Positions 52,580 to 62,332 of a DNA stretch of 64,000 nucleotides are shown here, piece after piece. The notes beneath the pieces were generated by a model. It did not search any database, was not told the DNA's origin, and worked only from the letters and a program-made list of their open reading frames with translations. A program made the translations under genes and the position numbers. Each line of letters opens with the position of its first letter. Position 1 is the first letter of the stretch. Source of the DNA: UBA3937 sp050951585 (GTDB lineage Bacteria; Bacillota; Peptococcia; DRI-13; DTU073); contig JBMNJI010000013.1 of assembly GCA_050951585.1 (NCBI GenBank), forward strand, positions 1-64,000, read 5' to 3'.

Positions 52580-54388
52580 CTATTTATCCAGACGGACCCC
52601 CACTTTTCGCAATTGTTCCTGGACCCATTGCAGCTGTTCGGGGCCAAAGTCAGCCGGATTTTCCTCGTACAGCACCGCGCGTACCGCCGCGACCCCGGCG
52701 GCATCCCCCAAAACGGCCAGATTGGGTAACACCCTTACCTCCGACCAGGCTAAGGAAGAACAGTTGGCGGCGTACCCGGGGACCAGCACGTTCACACTAT
52801 CCGCAGGTAATAGAACCCCATAAGGTAAATAGACGGGATTGACCGGTTGTCCTCCTGCCTCCTGCCAATCCGGACGTACATAACCGGTGACCGGCCAGAC
52901 ATAACGCCCGTTTTGCTCCAGGTCTGAAGCCTTATACGCATTGATATCCATCTGATAATAGGCCAGCCCGACCCGTTCCGCGTAGTTATCCTGATCGGCG
53001 CCGCTAAGCCGTTCCTGCTCTCCGCCCGGCTCTTTTGCACTGCTGTTTCCGTCTCCGCTGAGGTCGATTCCAGCCCCGGCTTTTTGGACCTCTTCCGTCG
53101 TCAAGGCAAAACTGATTAACTGACTATCGGCAAAATTACCGTTGCCCACGGCAATCTGACCTTCGACCGGAGGATTATTGATTACGCTATGGACGGTCTC
53201 CCGCAGGTACATTATTGCGCCCACAACAGGCTTGTTTTGCTCATCCCGCACTAACTCCGCCTCGCCAAAACCATACTGCTCCCCGTTGATCGTCACCGTA
53301 AAATGGCGTAGCGCCTGCAAAAACTCCGGTTGCTCCAGAAGCTCCCGCGCCTCTTGCCAAGCCTGATCAACGGTTTTTTGCCCTTCTTTGAGACCGGGAA
53401 AGCTGCTGCTTCCCCGGTCCATCTCCCGGGCACGCCCATCAACATCAAAAACAAGCAGCATATTAACCCACCAATCATCGCTGCCCGCCCCGTTTTGAGC
53501 CGCGTTAACCGGTTTTAATGCAAAGCCCTTCTCCTGATACGCTTCATTAAAGTAGCGAACCTCCGGATCGTTTTGATAGCTCTCCTTTCCGCCAACGAGG
53601 CCCCAGCTTCCTTTTCCATCAAAGGTGAAATAAAGGTCCCCGTACTGCCCGGGTTCGGCCGGTTTTTTAATGCCCCGCACCTGAAACATCAGCGTCGCCG
53701 CCTGCTGCCTGGCCCATTTATCTTTGTCTCCAGCCGCACCTGCCACCGGAGATTCATCTTGGGGCAAGTAGACTTTAGGCCAATCCTGCCTTCCTACCGC
53801 TAACTGATTCCCGGCTAAACGGGCCAACCTGCCATCATCGGAGGCATCAATAAAAACGTTGCCCCAAACCACCCGCCGGCCTTTTTGCCAACGGACCACG
53901 CCGGTTTTATCTCTCTCTACCGGCGCTAAAGCCAAAACTTTAACGGCGTCCCGGAAGCGGAAAACTCTTTTCAAGTCATGCTGATAAAGAACCGTCACAT
54001 TAGCAAAGCGGGCCAAATCACGTCGGAGAATCTCCGCCATCTCCCTGGTATTATAAAACTGGCCGCTCTCGGCAAACCAGCGGGCAAAAGAACCGGCCGT
54101 GACCAACTCGCCCTGCCAATAACGAATATCGGTAAAATTCTGTCCCCCTGCCGTGCCCAGGCCGCCAAGCTCAGAAACAGGGTCAGGCACAATTAAAAGA
54201 ATCTCTTCCCCGGGAGCTATTAAAGCGGCACTGCATGCTGCAGCACAACCGGCAAAACCTCCGCCATAAATCACAATATCATAGCGCACCGCGCTGATTT
54301 TGCGGTACAGCGGAAAAGCCAGAACAAGCATGGTCATTATTAAGATAACGAAAAAAACGCCTACCCTTGCAAGAACCTTTTTCTTCAT
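52580..54388 (-). CDS. FAD-dependent oxidoreductase, membrane-anchored
   Basis: 602 residues. N-terminal membrane helix (about 10-28), then the FAD-binding motif YDIVIYGGGFAGCAAACSAA. Motifs of the FAD-dependent oxidoreductase family PF12831 follow (GTAGGQNFTD, FIDASDDGRLARLAG). A C-terminal stretch (GDAAGVAAVRAV) completes the dinucleotide fold. The anchor puts the enzyme on the membrane, probably with the catalytic part outside. Substrate unknown. Members of the family oxidise sugars or small acids. Confidence 0.82.
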   Translation of the reverse strand: MKKKVLARVGVFFVILIMTMLVLAFPLYRKISAVRYDIVIYGGGFAGCAAACSAALIAPGEEILLIVPDPVSELGGLGTAGGQNFTDIRYWQGELVTAGSFARWFAESGQFYNTREMAEILRRDLARFANVTVLYQHDLKRVFRFRDAVKVLALAPVERDKTGVVRWQKGRRVVWGNVFIDASDDGRLARLAGNQLAVGRQDWPKVYLPQDESPVAGAAGDKDKWARQQAATLMFQVRGIKKPAEPGQYGDLYFTFDGKGSWGLVGGKESYQNDPEVRYFNEAYQEKGFALKPVNAAQNGAGSDDWWVNMLLVFDVDGRAREMDRGSSSFPGLKEGQKTVDQAWQEARELLEQPEFLQALRHFTVTINGEQYGFGEAELVRDEQNKPVVGAIMYLRETVHSVINNPPVEGQIAVGNGNFADSQLISFALTTEEVQKAGAGIDLSGDGNSSAKEPGGEQERLSGADQDNYAERVGLAYYQMDINAYKASDLEQNGRYVWPVTGYVRPDWQEAGGQPVNPVYLPYGVLLPADSVNVLVPGYAANCSSLAWSEVRVLPNLAVLGDAAGVAAVRAVLYEENPADFGPEQLQWVQEQLRKVGVRLDK

Positions 54389-54480
54389 CTTCCCTCATTC
54401 TCACTTCCCGTTTTTTCTATTATGCTGCCTTCAGCACAGCATATCCCTGTCCCGGTGAGCCGTTCACCTGAACAAAGCAT

Positions 54481-55524
54481 TCATTTCAGATCGGCAAAAG
54501 TACCCATTTCCCGATATATTTTTAGCGCCGCATCCAAAAGCGGAAAGGCCAGGGCCGCACCGGTTCCTTCCCCCAACCGCATCTTCATCAAGAGCATGGG
54601 CTCCATCCCCAAGCTCTCCATGACGAGGGCTGCCCCTTTTTCTGCGGAGAGATGGGAGGGAAACAGGTACTCCTTCATCATCGGATTGATCTTCACCGCG
54701 GTCAAAGCCGCTACCCCTGCAATAAAGCCATCGATCACCATTGGTTTACGGTGACAGGCCGCCGCAAAACAGGACCCGACCATCGCTGCGATCTCCAAAC
54801 CGCCTACTTTGCTCAACACGTCATACGGATCTTCCGGATCAGGCTTATTGATCCTTAAAGCTTTCTCGACTGTTTTTACCTTCAACGCATAAATGCTTGC
54901 CTCGCCTCCGGTCCCGGCACCGACCACGTCCTCTGGTGATTGCCCCGTAAAGGCGCAAAGCATGGCGGCGCTTGTCGTCGTATTACACAAACCTACTTCT
55001 CCCAGGCCGAACACCTGGACACCCTCCTTGACCAAAGCTTCTGTAGCCTCATAACCCGCAAGCAAAGCCCTATACATTTCCTCCCCGGTCATCGCCGGAC
55101 CTTGAGCGATATTACCGGTTCCCGGCCTTACTCTTTTCCTGATGATTCCGTCTCCCCTGACCTCGCCTTTGAGCCCCACATCGACAATCAGCAGGCGCGC
55201 CCCGGCGTGGCGTGCCAGTACACTGACCCCAATTAAGCCGGCATCTCCGGCTTCGGCCAGAAGACAGGTCACTTCCTGGGGAAAAGTATTGACACCCTCC
55301 TCATACACGCCATTATCAGCAGCCATCATGACGATGGCTTTTTCCTTTATCTCCGGTAATGGCAGGCCATAGATCCCGGCGAGCCTCATCGCCAACTCCT
55401 CTAATTTTCCCAAGCTACCGACCGGTTTTAGTTTTTGCTTTAATTCTTCCTCAACTGCGTTCATTGCTTCGATGGACAAGGGCTGAAGCCCGGTTGTCCG
55501 CTTTTTCCATAATTGCTCCATCAA
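54481..55524 (-). CDS. cobT: nicotinate-nucleotide-dimethylbenzimidazole phosphoribosyltransferase
   Basis: 347 residues. Motifs of CobT: DNGVYEEGVNTFPQEVT near the N-terminus, GEVGLCNTTTSAA, VGAGTGGEASIYALK and the C-terminal RLGEGTGAALAFPLL. Makes alpha-ribazole phosphate for the lower ligand of cobalamin. The only corrinoid biosynthesis gene in the window; it fits with the BtuFCD-like importer. Placed between the FAD oxidoreductase and murI. Confidence 0.95.
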   Translation of the reverse strand: MMEQLWKKRTTGLQPLSIEAMNAVEEELKQKLKPVGSLGKLEELAMRLAGIYGLPLPEIKEKAIVMMAADNGVYEEGVNTFPQEVTCLLAEAGDAGLIGVSVLARHAGARLLIVDVGLKGEVRGDGIIRKRVRPGTGNIAQGPAMTGEEMYRALLAGYEATEALVKEGVQVFGLGEVGLCNTTTSAAMLCAFTGQSPEDVVGAGTGGEASIYALKVKTVEKALRINKPDPEDPYDVLSKVGGLEIAAMVGSCFAAACHRKPMVIDGFIAGVAALTAVKINPMMKEYLFPSHLSAEKGAALVMESLGMEPMLLMKMRLGEGTGAALAFPLLDAALKIYREMGTFADLK

Positions 55525-55545
55525 GTTCCATCTCCTTTGTAAGAT

Positions 55546-56325
55546 TTAAATAAGCGTATCCAATCTGGCGAATAATCTTTGGTACAGAGCTAACTCTTTC
55601 TTATCCTCCACCTTTGACCCGGAATTATAGAAGCTAATCCGGCCATTTCCTTCATTAATGGCATTCATCTCCGCCAGAATTCTTCGTAAGTTTTTGGCGG
55701 TTCCCAGATTGCCATCAATAATACTGACCGGCGCGGCAAAGATTTTTTTGAACAGGTCCTTATAATAGGAAAAATGAGTGCATCCCAGGACAATGGCTTC
55801 ATAATTACCCGGATCATATTTACTTAATTGTTCTTGCAGATAAGGTAAGACGATCTCTTCATTAAACTCACATCTTTCCGCAAATTCAACCAAACCCGGC
55901 AGGGGTAATAAGTCCACAACATGTTCGTTATCAAGTTTCGCAATCAGATTATGCAATTTTTCTTCCTTTAATGTTAAAGGTGTAGCCGTAACTAAAATTC
56001 TCTTTTTTACCTCCCTGTTTATTTCCACCGCAGGCTTTACCGCCGGCTCCATGCCCAAAATAGGGATGCTGTACTTTGCCCTTAATTCATTAATCGCCAC
56101 ACTGGTCGCCGTATTACAGGCAATGACAATTGCTTTTACTCCCTGTTGAAAAATAAAATCTACCGCCGCAAAAACATATTTTTTTACTTCCTCTTTCGGC
56201 TTTGAACCATAGGGGACATTAAGTTTATCCGCGTAATATATGTAATCCTCATTAGGTAATATTTTGATTGTATCATGCAATACGGTAAGACCACCGATCC
56301 CCGAATCAAAAAAACCTATTTGCAT
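55546..56325 (-). CDS. murI: glutamate racemase
   Basis: 259 residues. Two catalytic cysteines: IACNTATSVA (about residue 73) and LGCTHFSYY (about 184); N-terminal GFFDSGIGGLTVL. Supplies D-glutamate for peptidoglycan. A single-copy type of normal length. Confidence 0.96.
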   Translation of the reverse strand: MQIGFFDSGIGGLTVLHDTIKILPNEDYIYYADKLNVPYGSKPKEEVKKYVFAAVDFIFQQGVKAIVIACNTATSVAINELRAKYSIPILGMEPAVKPAVEINREVKKRILVTATPLTLKEEKLHNLIAKLDNEHVVDLLPLPGLVEFAERCEFNEEIVLPYLQEQLSKYDPGNYEAIVLGCTHFSYYKDLFKKIFAAPVSIIDGNLGTAKNLRRILAEMNAINEGNGRISFYNSGSKVEDKKELALYQRLFARLDTLI

Positions 56326-56432
56326 TTTTCATCCTCCCGTTAATAAATGATCTAATATAGTGTATCACCATCATGTGGATAAAATATACAATCTTCTTAA
56401 CACAAGCCCAGTGTCATTACCTATTATAAAGC

Positions 56433-56474
56433 AAAAAAAAGGCTGTTGCCACATTCTCTGCAACATCCTTTTTT
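56433..56474 (-). terminator. terminator of the SPFH gene
   Basis: GGATGTTGC and GCAACAGCC form the stem on the minus strand, flanked by A-rich and T-rich runs. About 50 bases after the SPFH stop. Confidence 0.8.
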
Positions 56475-56525
56475 GGTTTGCTATGCTTATGACCCGTTAT
56501 TTCTTTTAACAATACCGGTTTACAG

Positions 56526-57470
56526 TTATTCCTCTGCCGTTTTCCTTTTTGTCTTCTCATTTCCCTTGGCAATCTCGGTTAACGCTACCGCTAAAGACCC
56601 AAGGCTCTGTAGCTCCGAAGGGATAATGATCTTTGTTGCCTTGCCATCCGCAACCTGCGCCAAAGCTTCCAGGCTTTTAAGCGAAATAACCGCATTATCA
56701 GGGTTAGCCTTTTTCAGCATTTTTAAGCCTTCGGCCGTAGCTTCCTGGACTTTTAAAATCGCCGCCGCCTCACCTTCCGCTTCCCTGATGGCCGCTTCTT
56801 TGTTTGCCTCTGCAATTAAGATGGCTGCTTGTTTTTCCGCTTCCGCATTTAAGATTGCCGCTTCCTTATGTCCTTCTGCCACCAAAATCGCTGATTTCTT
56901 TTCCCCTTCGGCCCGCAGAATCGCCTCTCTTCTCTCTCTTTCTGCCTTCATCTGTCTTTCCATGGCATCCTGTATTTCGGCGGGAGGAACGATATTCTTT
57001 ACCTCGACACGATGTACCTTGATGCCCCAGGGTTCTGTCGCCTGATCAAGAATGCTTCTCATTCTTGTATTGATCACATCACGGGATGTCAAGGTTTCGT
57101 CAAGCTCCAATTCACCGATAATATTTCTGAGGGAAGTGGTCGACAGATTATCAATGGCCTGCAACGGATTTTCCACACCGTATGTATATGTTTTCGGATC
57201 CGTGATTTGATAAAAAACAACCGTATCGATGGACATGGTGACGTTATCTTTGGTAATAACCGGCTGGGGGCGAAAGTCAATTACCTGTTCTTTTAAAGGA
57301 ACTACTTGGGAAATCCGGTCAATTAACGGCATTTTAATATGAACCCCCACGTGCCAGGTGGCGTAATAGGCGCCTAATCTCTCCACCACGTACGCCTGCG
57401 CCTGCGGCACAACTCTGACATTCGTCACTATCAGAACAATCAGTAATGCGAGAATGATATAAAAAAACAT
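56526..57470 (-). CDS. SPFH/stomatin-family membrane protein (QmcA-like)
   Basis: 314 residues. Membrane segment (about 2-20), SPFH domain (VPQAQAYVVERLGAYYATW, then NPLQAIDNLSTTSLRNIIGE), and a long Ala/Glu-rich coiled coil (about 180-260) with repeats of the type AILxAEaxKEAAI. Forms oligomeric membrane assemblies. Directly downstream of an NfeD-like gene, the standard partner. Confidence 0.93.
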   Translation of the reverse strand: MFFYIILALLIVLIVTNVRVVPQAQAYVVERLGAYYATWHVGVHIKMPLIDRISQVVPLKEQVIDFRPQPVITKDNVTMSIDTVVFYQITDPKTYTYGVENPLQAIDNLSTTSLRNIIGELELDETLTSRDVINTRMRSILDQATEPWGIKVHRVEVKNIVPPAEIQDAMERQMKAERERREAILRAEGEKKSAILVAEGHKEAAILNAEAEKQAAILIAEANKEAAIREAEGEAAAILKVQEATAEGLKMLKKANPDNAVISLKSLEALAQVADGKATKIIIPSELQSLGSLAVALTEIAKGNEKTKRKTAEE

Positions 57471-57485
57471 ATTACCAATCCCCCT

Positions 57486-57923
57486 TTAGTTAAGGTCTTT
57501 CAGCTCATGGACAACTAACGTATTTCCTTCAATCCCGTCAATAACTGCCTTTGCGTCGGCCTCAATCTCCTCGTCATTATTCACGGTTTTGGCTGCCCAG
57601 ATTTGTCCTTTTACCTGGACCTGTCCGTATTTAAGATGCCCTATTTTCTCAAGCACAATAGCGGTTTCTCCAATTAACGCCTGCACATTTGTCGGTGTTG
57701 TCCCAATTTTTAGATACTTTCTGGCAATAGGAGCCGTGTAATATAACAAAACCAAAGAGGAAAATAAAAACGTTGCAAGCTGTACATGCCAGGTGAATTC
57801 AAGCCAAGCCATGAAAAAGGCCAGCAGCGCTCCAATGGCGAACCAAATAGTTGTTAAACCTAAGGTAAATGATTCAATTGCTGCAAATAAAACCGCTAAG
57901 CCGATCCACATCCATGCATTCAT
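57486..57923 (-). CDS. NfeD-like membrane protein
   Basis: 145 residues. Three hydrophobic segments, then a C-terminal OB fold (GETAIVLEKIGHLKYGQVQVKGQIW). Short NfeD form without the protease domain. Partner of the SPFH protein, 15 bases away. Confidence 0.9.
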   Translation of the reverse strand: MNAWMWIGLAVLFAAIESFTLGLTTIWFAIGALLAFFMAWLEFTWHVQLATFLFSSLVLLYYTAPIARKYLKIGTTPTNVQALIGETAIVLEKIGHLKYGQVQVKGQIWAAKTVNNDEEIEADAKAVIDGIEGNTLVVHELKDLN

Positions 57924-58057
57924 TCGCCTAACGACCCCTTTCGTAAATTACTATTGTTTTATTATACTACATTTTTGTTCAATAATATAGTGATAAGCAT
58001 GTATATTTATGTTTTTTCTCTTTTTTCACCAATTTTAGAAATAATCTAATAAGTCTC

Positions 58058-58888
58058 TTACCGCTGGCATAGCTCTCTCACTAAGGCTATTTCCGCGGCG
58101 TATCCCCTTTGATCATTGGGGGTTTCCAGAATAAAAAGGAGCTTCCCGAACTCCCGGTCACAGACGATCTTCCGAACCGTCTCCAGTCCCAGATAACCTT
58201 CACCCAATCTGGCATGACGGTCCCTTTTCGAACCAAGGGGATACATGGAATCATTCAAATGCAGCACCTTTACTTTCTGCCAACCCACTGTCCGACTGAT
58301 CGTTTCTTTAATCCCGTCCAAGGCGGACAGATCATAGCCGTGTCCGGTCATGTGACAGGTGTCCAGACAAATTCCCAAGCCGGGGTGGTCCCCGCACCGT
58401 TCCAGTATTTCCGCGAGCTGTTCAAAAGTGTTACCAAGCTCCGTCCCTTCACCGGCCATTCCTTCCAGCAATATTTGCGTATCGTCCGGTATTTCGGCTA
58501 ATATTTCCTTTAACGCCTCAGTCACTAAGGTTAAACCCCTTTCCACTCCTTGTCCACCGTGTGTCCCTACGTGAAGGACAAGAAAAGGAACCTCCATCAC
58601 TTTGATTCTGGCAAGATCATCATTAATAATGCGCAGGGAAAAATTTCTCACATGCTCTTTAGGAGAAGCAAGATTGATAATATACGGAGCATGGGCAACC
58701 ACTGCGCCAAAATTGTGCTTTTTCATTAATAAATGTGCTTCCATGATCTCGGCCATGTCAAGGTCACGGGCCTTTCCCCCGCGTGGGTTGCGTGAAAAAA
58801 ACTGCATCGTATTACCTTGCATTTCCACCGCCATTTTTACGGCATGGGCCAGTCCTTTAGAAATCGATACATGTGCTCCGAGCCACAC
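58058..58888 (-). CDS. nfo: endonuclease IV
   Basis: 276 residues. TIM-barrel AP endonuclease with zinc-ligand motifs: GAHVSISKGL, HAPYIINLASP, ILLEGMAGEGTELG, GICLDTCHMTGHGYD, LNDSMYPLGSKRDRHARLGEG and ILETPND. Repairs abasic sites in DNA. All zinc ligands appear intact. Confidence 0.96.
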   Translation of the reverse strand: MWLGAHVSISKGLAHAVKMAVEMQGNTMQFFSRNPRGGKARDLDMAEIMEAHLLMKKHNFGAVVAHAPYIINLASPKEHVRNFSLRIINDDLARIKVMEVPFLVLHVGTHGGQGVERGLTLVTEALKEILAEIPDDTQILLEGMAGEGTELGNTFEQLAEILERCGDHPGLGICLDTCHMTGHGYDLSALDGIKETISRTVGWQKVKVLHLNDSMYPLGSKRDRHARLGEGYLGLETVRKIVCDREFGKLLFILETPNDQRGYAAEIALVRELCQR

Positions 58889-58893
58889 TATGA

Positions 58894-59283
58894 TTACCTC
58901 TCTTCTTTTTCTTCTTTTCCTTTCTTTGCCGTTTTTTCTTTTTTTCCGTCTTTATGAATATCCTTCCCTCTTTCCTTATCCTGCTCATTCTTCTCACTTT
59001 TCAACAGCTCACACTCTTTATTGGGATCACCCGGCAAATCATGCGACAGCTTGGGCGGGAACTCATAGATCTTGCATTCGCCTTTCGCCTGTTCAACATC
59101 TTGTTTTTGGACAACCTGTTCAAAGACATCCCCGCTAACAAGATTAATTATTCGTGTTATTTCATTAATCCCATCAACTTCATTTTCTACTAAAAAATCG
59201 CTGGCAGGGAACTTTAAATCAATGAGGTTTGCCAATAATGCTTGCAGCATTTCTTTTGACAAAGTAACGTAAACCTGTGTCAA
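58894..59283 (-). CDS. hypothetical protein with lysine-rich tail
   Basis: About 129 residues if TTG 59283 (GGGGG seven bases upstream) is the start; ATG 59289 and ATG 59316 are alternatives. The first 70 residues look globular (VYVTLSKEMLQALLANLIDL, then VENEVDGINEITRIINLV). The rest is charged and ends KKEKTAKKGKEEKEER. No family recognised. It ends six bases before the nfo start, so the two are likely cotranscribed. Confidence 0.55.
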   Translation of the reverse strand: MTQVYVTLSKEMLQALLANLIDLKFPASDFLVENEVDGINEITRIINLVSGDVFEQVVQKQDVEQAKGECKIYEFPPKLSHDLPGDPNKECELLKSEKNEQDKERGKDIHKDGKKEKTAKKGKEEKEER

Positions 59284-59500
59284 GTTCATTCCCCCACTTA
59301 ACGATATCATATTCATAATTCATTATAGGGCAGAACTTTGTAATTGCTACACTTTAGACAAGCTTTTTCTCCTTTTTTCAAAAATTAATCTTTGACGGGA
59401 GTATAGCGGATAAATATAAGTAATTTGCGTAAAAACTAAAATCAGTCCGGCCGGACAAAGCAAATGAAAAAGACGAAAGGAAAGAGAGGGGGCGGATTAC

Positions 59501-59758
59501 ATGCAACTCTGTCCTTTATGCAACGGTTTGGCCACACCGCATCTCATCTGTCCAGCCTGCAACGAGCCCATGGAAGACGACGGCATCCTGGAAGGGTATT
59601 TTGAACCATACAGCCCCTATTTGCCGTATGAAGTCCTGGATCAGGTTGATGGTGTGGATTCGGAAAAAGAATGTCTCCATTTATTCCATTGCCCCCACTG
59701 TGACTATAGCCAAAAATATCATTGTACGCTGATCGGCGGTCCGGAGCTTACTGAATAA
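59501..59758 (+). CDS. small zinc-ribbon protein
   Basis: 85 residues after a strong GAGAGGGGG site (ATG 59501). Three CxxC pairs: CPLC at the start, CPAC at about 18, and CPHC at about 65, consistent with one or two zinc sites; the middle is acidic (PMEDDGILEGYFEPYSPY). Its 3' end overlaps the end of the subtilisin gene on the other strand. Family not recognised. Confidence 0.7.
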   Translation: MQLCPLCNGLATPHLICPACNEPMEDDGILEGYFEPYSPYLPYEVLDQVDGVDSEKECLHLFHCPHCDYSQKYHCTLIGGPELTE

Positions 59759-60890
59759 TGCGCGGCAGTTCGACCATCCCCGCTCCTTGCTGATCATTGC
59801 TTAAACGGGTTAAACGCACCGCGCCGCCGGACATATATTCTCTGACCTTCGCCGCAGGCATGGGCCCGTATACATTGATGATATCTGCCGCAATTCCCGC
59901 AATATGGGGAGCGGCAAAGGAAGTACCGCTTTTTTCTGTATAGCTGCCATTAAGCCACGCCGATGGGATGTCGCTGCCGGGAGCACAAAAATCAACTTCC
60001 GGGCCGGTACAGGAAAAGCTGGCGATCCGGTCAAACCGGTCTGTAGCAGAAACCGCCAGCACCTCCGGGAAACGCGCCGGAAATTTCACGCTTTTCCCGA
60101 CCCCGTCATTTCCCGCCGCCGCCACCATCGTAACCCCTTTGGCCTCCATACTGCGGATCGCTGCCGCAAAGGTCCGGCTCGTTTCCGCCGTAGAAAAACT
60201 CATATTAATGATCTCCACATGCCGTCTTGCTAACCAGTCCAGCGCTTCAATAATATCTGATAAATTGCCTTTGCCTTCTTTATTAAATGCCTTAACCGCA
60301 AAGATATCAACATTTGGGTTAATACCCGTCATGCCGCCATACTTTTTGCCAGCGGAACCGATGATGCCGGCCACATGCGTCCCATGGCCATAATCATCTA
60401 AAAATTCACGCTGTCCATCCAGCGTACAGACGCCATCTTTGATATTCTCCTGCAAATCCGGATGATTGTAGTCAATCCCCGTGTCAATGATTCCGACACG
60501 CACCCTTCTCTCTTTTAATTTGTTCCAAACCTGAGGTGCCCCAATCCTTTTTAACCCCCAACCGATATTTTGCATTTTATTATAGGATGGCGGCGCCGGT
60601 TGTGGTTTGATGATGGGCTCGAAAAACTTGAAGGGCTCGAAAAACCAGCATAGTTTAAACTCCACATCATCTTCCACCTCAAACATGCCTTCGTTACCGC
60701 GAAATGCCAATAATACATCCTCGTCTGCAGGAAATTCACACAAATATCCCTCCACCAGCGGTAATTCTTTGACGAGCCTTGCCCCAACCAGTTCCAGACT
60801 CTGTTTCAGTAAATTTAAATCCCCCCTGTCATGTAAGATCACAATTTTTTTAACCAGCTTGGGGAATGATTCTTTATTTTCCATGGACAA
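59748..60890 (-). CDS. S8 subtilisin-like protease, no signal peptide
   Basis: 380 residues. Catalytic triad: Asp in GIIDTGIDYNHPD, His in GHGTHVAGIIG, Ser in SGTSFAAPHIAGIAAD; oxyanion Asn region MVAAAGNDG. The first 95 residues look like an inhibitor-I9-type propeptide (KLVKKIVILHDRGDLNLLKQ) but no secretion signal precedes them, so it is probably an intracellular serine protease. A short repeat EPFKFFEPI sits in the linker. Confidence 0.9.
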   Translation of the reverse strand: MSMENKESFPKLVKKIVILHDRGDLNLLKQSLELVGARLVKELPLVEGYLCEFPADEDVLLAFRGNEGMFEVEDDVEFKLCWFFEPFKFFEPIIKPQPAPPSYNKMQNIGWGLKRIGAPQVWNKLKERRVRVGIIDTGIDYNHPDLQENIKDGVCTLDGQREFLDDYGHGTHVAGIIGSAGKKYGGMTGINPNVDIFAVKAFNKEGKGNLSDIIEALDWLARRHVEIINMSFSTAETSRTFAAAIRSMEAKGVTMVAAAGNDGVGKSVKFPARFPEVLAVSATDRFDRIASFSCTGPEVDFCAPGSDIPSAWLNGSYTEKSGTSFAAPHIAGIAADIINVYGPMPAAKVREYMSGGAVRLTRLSNDQQGAGMVELPRIIQ

Positions 60891-60971
60891 ACTCCTTTCT
60901 CAGCACAAGGCAATTTTTGAGATTATTCTTGTTGTACCTTATGCCGGAGAAGGAATTTTCGTCACAATCCT

Positions 60972-61000
60972 GAGACAAAGTCAACCGTTATTGCTATAAT
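60972..61000 (+). promoter_or_regulatory. sigma-A promoter of the capA-like gene
   Basis: GAGACA at 60972-60977, 17 bases, TATAAT at 60995-61000. It lies 39 bases before the start codon. Confidence 0.7.
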
Positions 61001-61038
61001 AGTACTAGCATCAAAAAGTAAATATTTGGGGTGAGAAG

Positions 61039-62301
61039 ATGAAAAAAGCGATCCTCGTTTCTTCCCTGATTTGTCTGATCTGCTTTGCCGCATTACTATT
61101 CCTCTTTGGTCAACCGGCGGAAGCACCGTTGACATCCCCGTTATCCTCTCCGCCGCCCCCGCCGCCGGAAAAAAACATCATGATTTCTGCGGTGGGTGAC
61201 ATTATGATGCATAACTCACAGATTGCGGCAGGCTATCAGCCGGATACGGGGGCATATGATTTTTCCTCTTATTTTCGGCTCGTCAAACCGCATCTTGAGA
61301 AAGCACATTTTGTCATCGGTAATCTGGAAACTACCTTAGGCACGAATCCAGCCCATTACGGCGGATATCCCCGTTTTAATTCGCCGGCAGTGCTGGCCGA
61401 AAATCTGAAAGATGCCGGTTTTCACCTCCTCACTACGGCTAATAATCACGCTTTGGACAGAGGGATCACCGGTTTGCGGAATACCCTGCAAATCCTTGAT
61501 GAAGCCGGACTCCTCCATACAGGGACAGCCCGCAGCCAGGAAGAAAAAGAAACCATCCTCATCACGGAAATAGAAAACGTGAAAACCGCTATCCTCGCTT
61601 ATACATACGGAACCAACGGTCTGCAACCGCCTGCTGATCATCCCTTTGCCGTGAACTATTTAGATGAAGACGAAATCACGGAAAACATCAAAAAGGCCCG
61701 GGAAGCCGGGGCACAATTAATTGTTCTCTGCCTTCATTTTGGCCAGGAATATCAAAACAAGCCCAATCAGACGCAGACCGCCTTAGCCCAAAAATTTCTG
61801 CAGGCCGGGGCCGACATTATTTTAGGTACTCATCCCCACGTTTTACAGCCCAGCCAGGTCTGCTATTTGGAAGCAGCCGCGGAAGTATCCGGTAATGGTG
61901 AAGGAAACGAGAAGAGAGAAAGCTCCGGTGATGAAAAAATAGCTGGCAACAGGGAAAAGAAATTTGTCAGTTACTCCCTGGGCAATTTTATTTCCGATCA
62001 GAACGGGCTGGCAAGAAGGACCGCGATTATCCTCAACCTGCATCTCGGCGTAGATTCCCTTACCGGAAAGCCTTATTTTAAAAGTGCCGACTATATTCCG
62101 ATCTGGACACGCAAATACATAAAAGACAACAAAACTTATATTGAAGTAGTCCCGATTGAACAGGCCTTGAACGAGATCCGGGCAGGAAAGACAACGGAGT
62201 ATACTCCGGCGGAAGTGCAGACCCTTGAGCAGGCCTGGGAACATGCCGTTACATGCCTCGCTACTGAAGATGCCAACTTCTGTCTGCAACAAATCAAGTA
62301 A
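61039..62301 (+). CDS. CapA/PgsA-family poly-gamma-glutamate-type protein
   Basis: 420 residues. N-terminal membrane anchor (about 5-25) with a Pro-rich linker (SPPPPPPEK), then a PGA_cap metallophosphatase-like domain: SAVGDIMMHN, NLETTLG, TANNHALDRG and GTHPHVLQP. A Ser/Glu/Lys-rich insert (about 287-308) interrupts the late part. Related proteins act in capsule or poly-glutamate formation, but no synthetase genes are nearby, so the role is open. Confidence 0.88.
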   Translation: MKKAILVSSLICLICFAALLFLFGQPAEAPLTSPLSSPPPPPPEKNIMISAVGDIMMHNSQIAAGYQPDTGAYDFSSYFRLVKPHLEKAHFVIGNLETTLGTNPAHYGGYPRFNSPAVLAENLKDAGFHLLTTANNHALDRGITGLRNTLQILDEAGLLHTGTARSQEEKETILITEIENVKTAILAYTYGTNGLQPPADHPFAVNYLDEDEITENIKKAREAGAQLIVLCLHFGQEYQNKPNQTQTALAQKFLQAGADIILGTHPHVLQPSQVCYLEAAAEVSGNGEGNEKRESSGDEKIAGNREKKFVSYSLGNFISDQNGLARRTAIILNLHLGVDSLTGKPYFKSADYIPIWTRKYIKDNKTYIEVVPIEQALNEIRAGKTTEYTPAEVQTLEQAWEHAVTCLATEDANFCLQQIK

Positions 62302-62332
62302 AATTCAAATAATTAAAAAAGAGGTTGACAAC

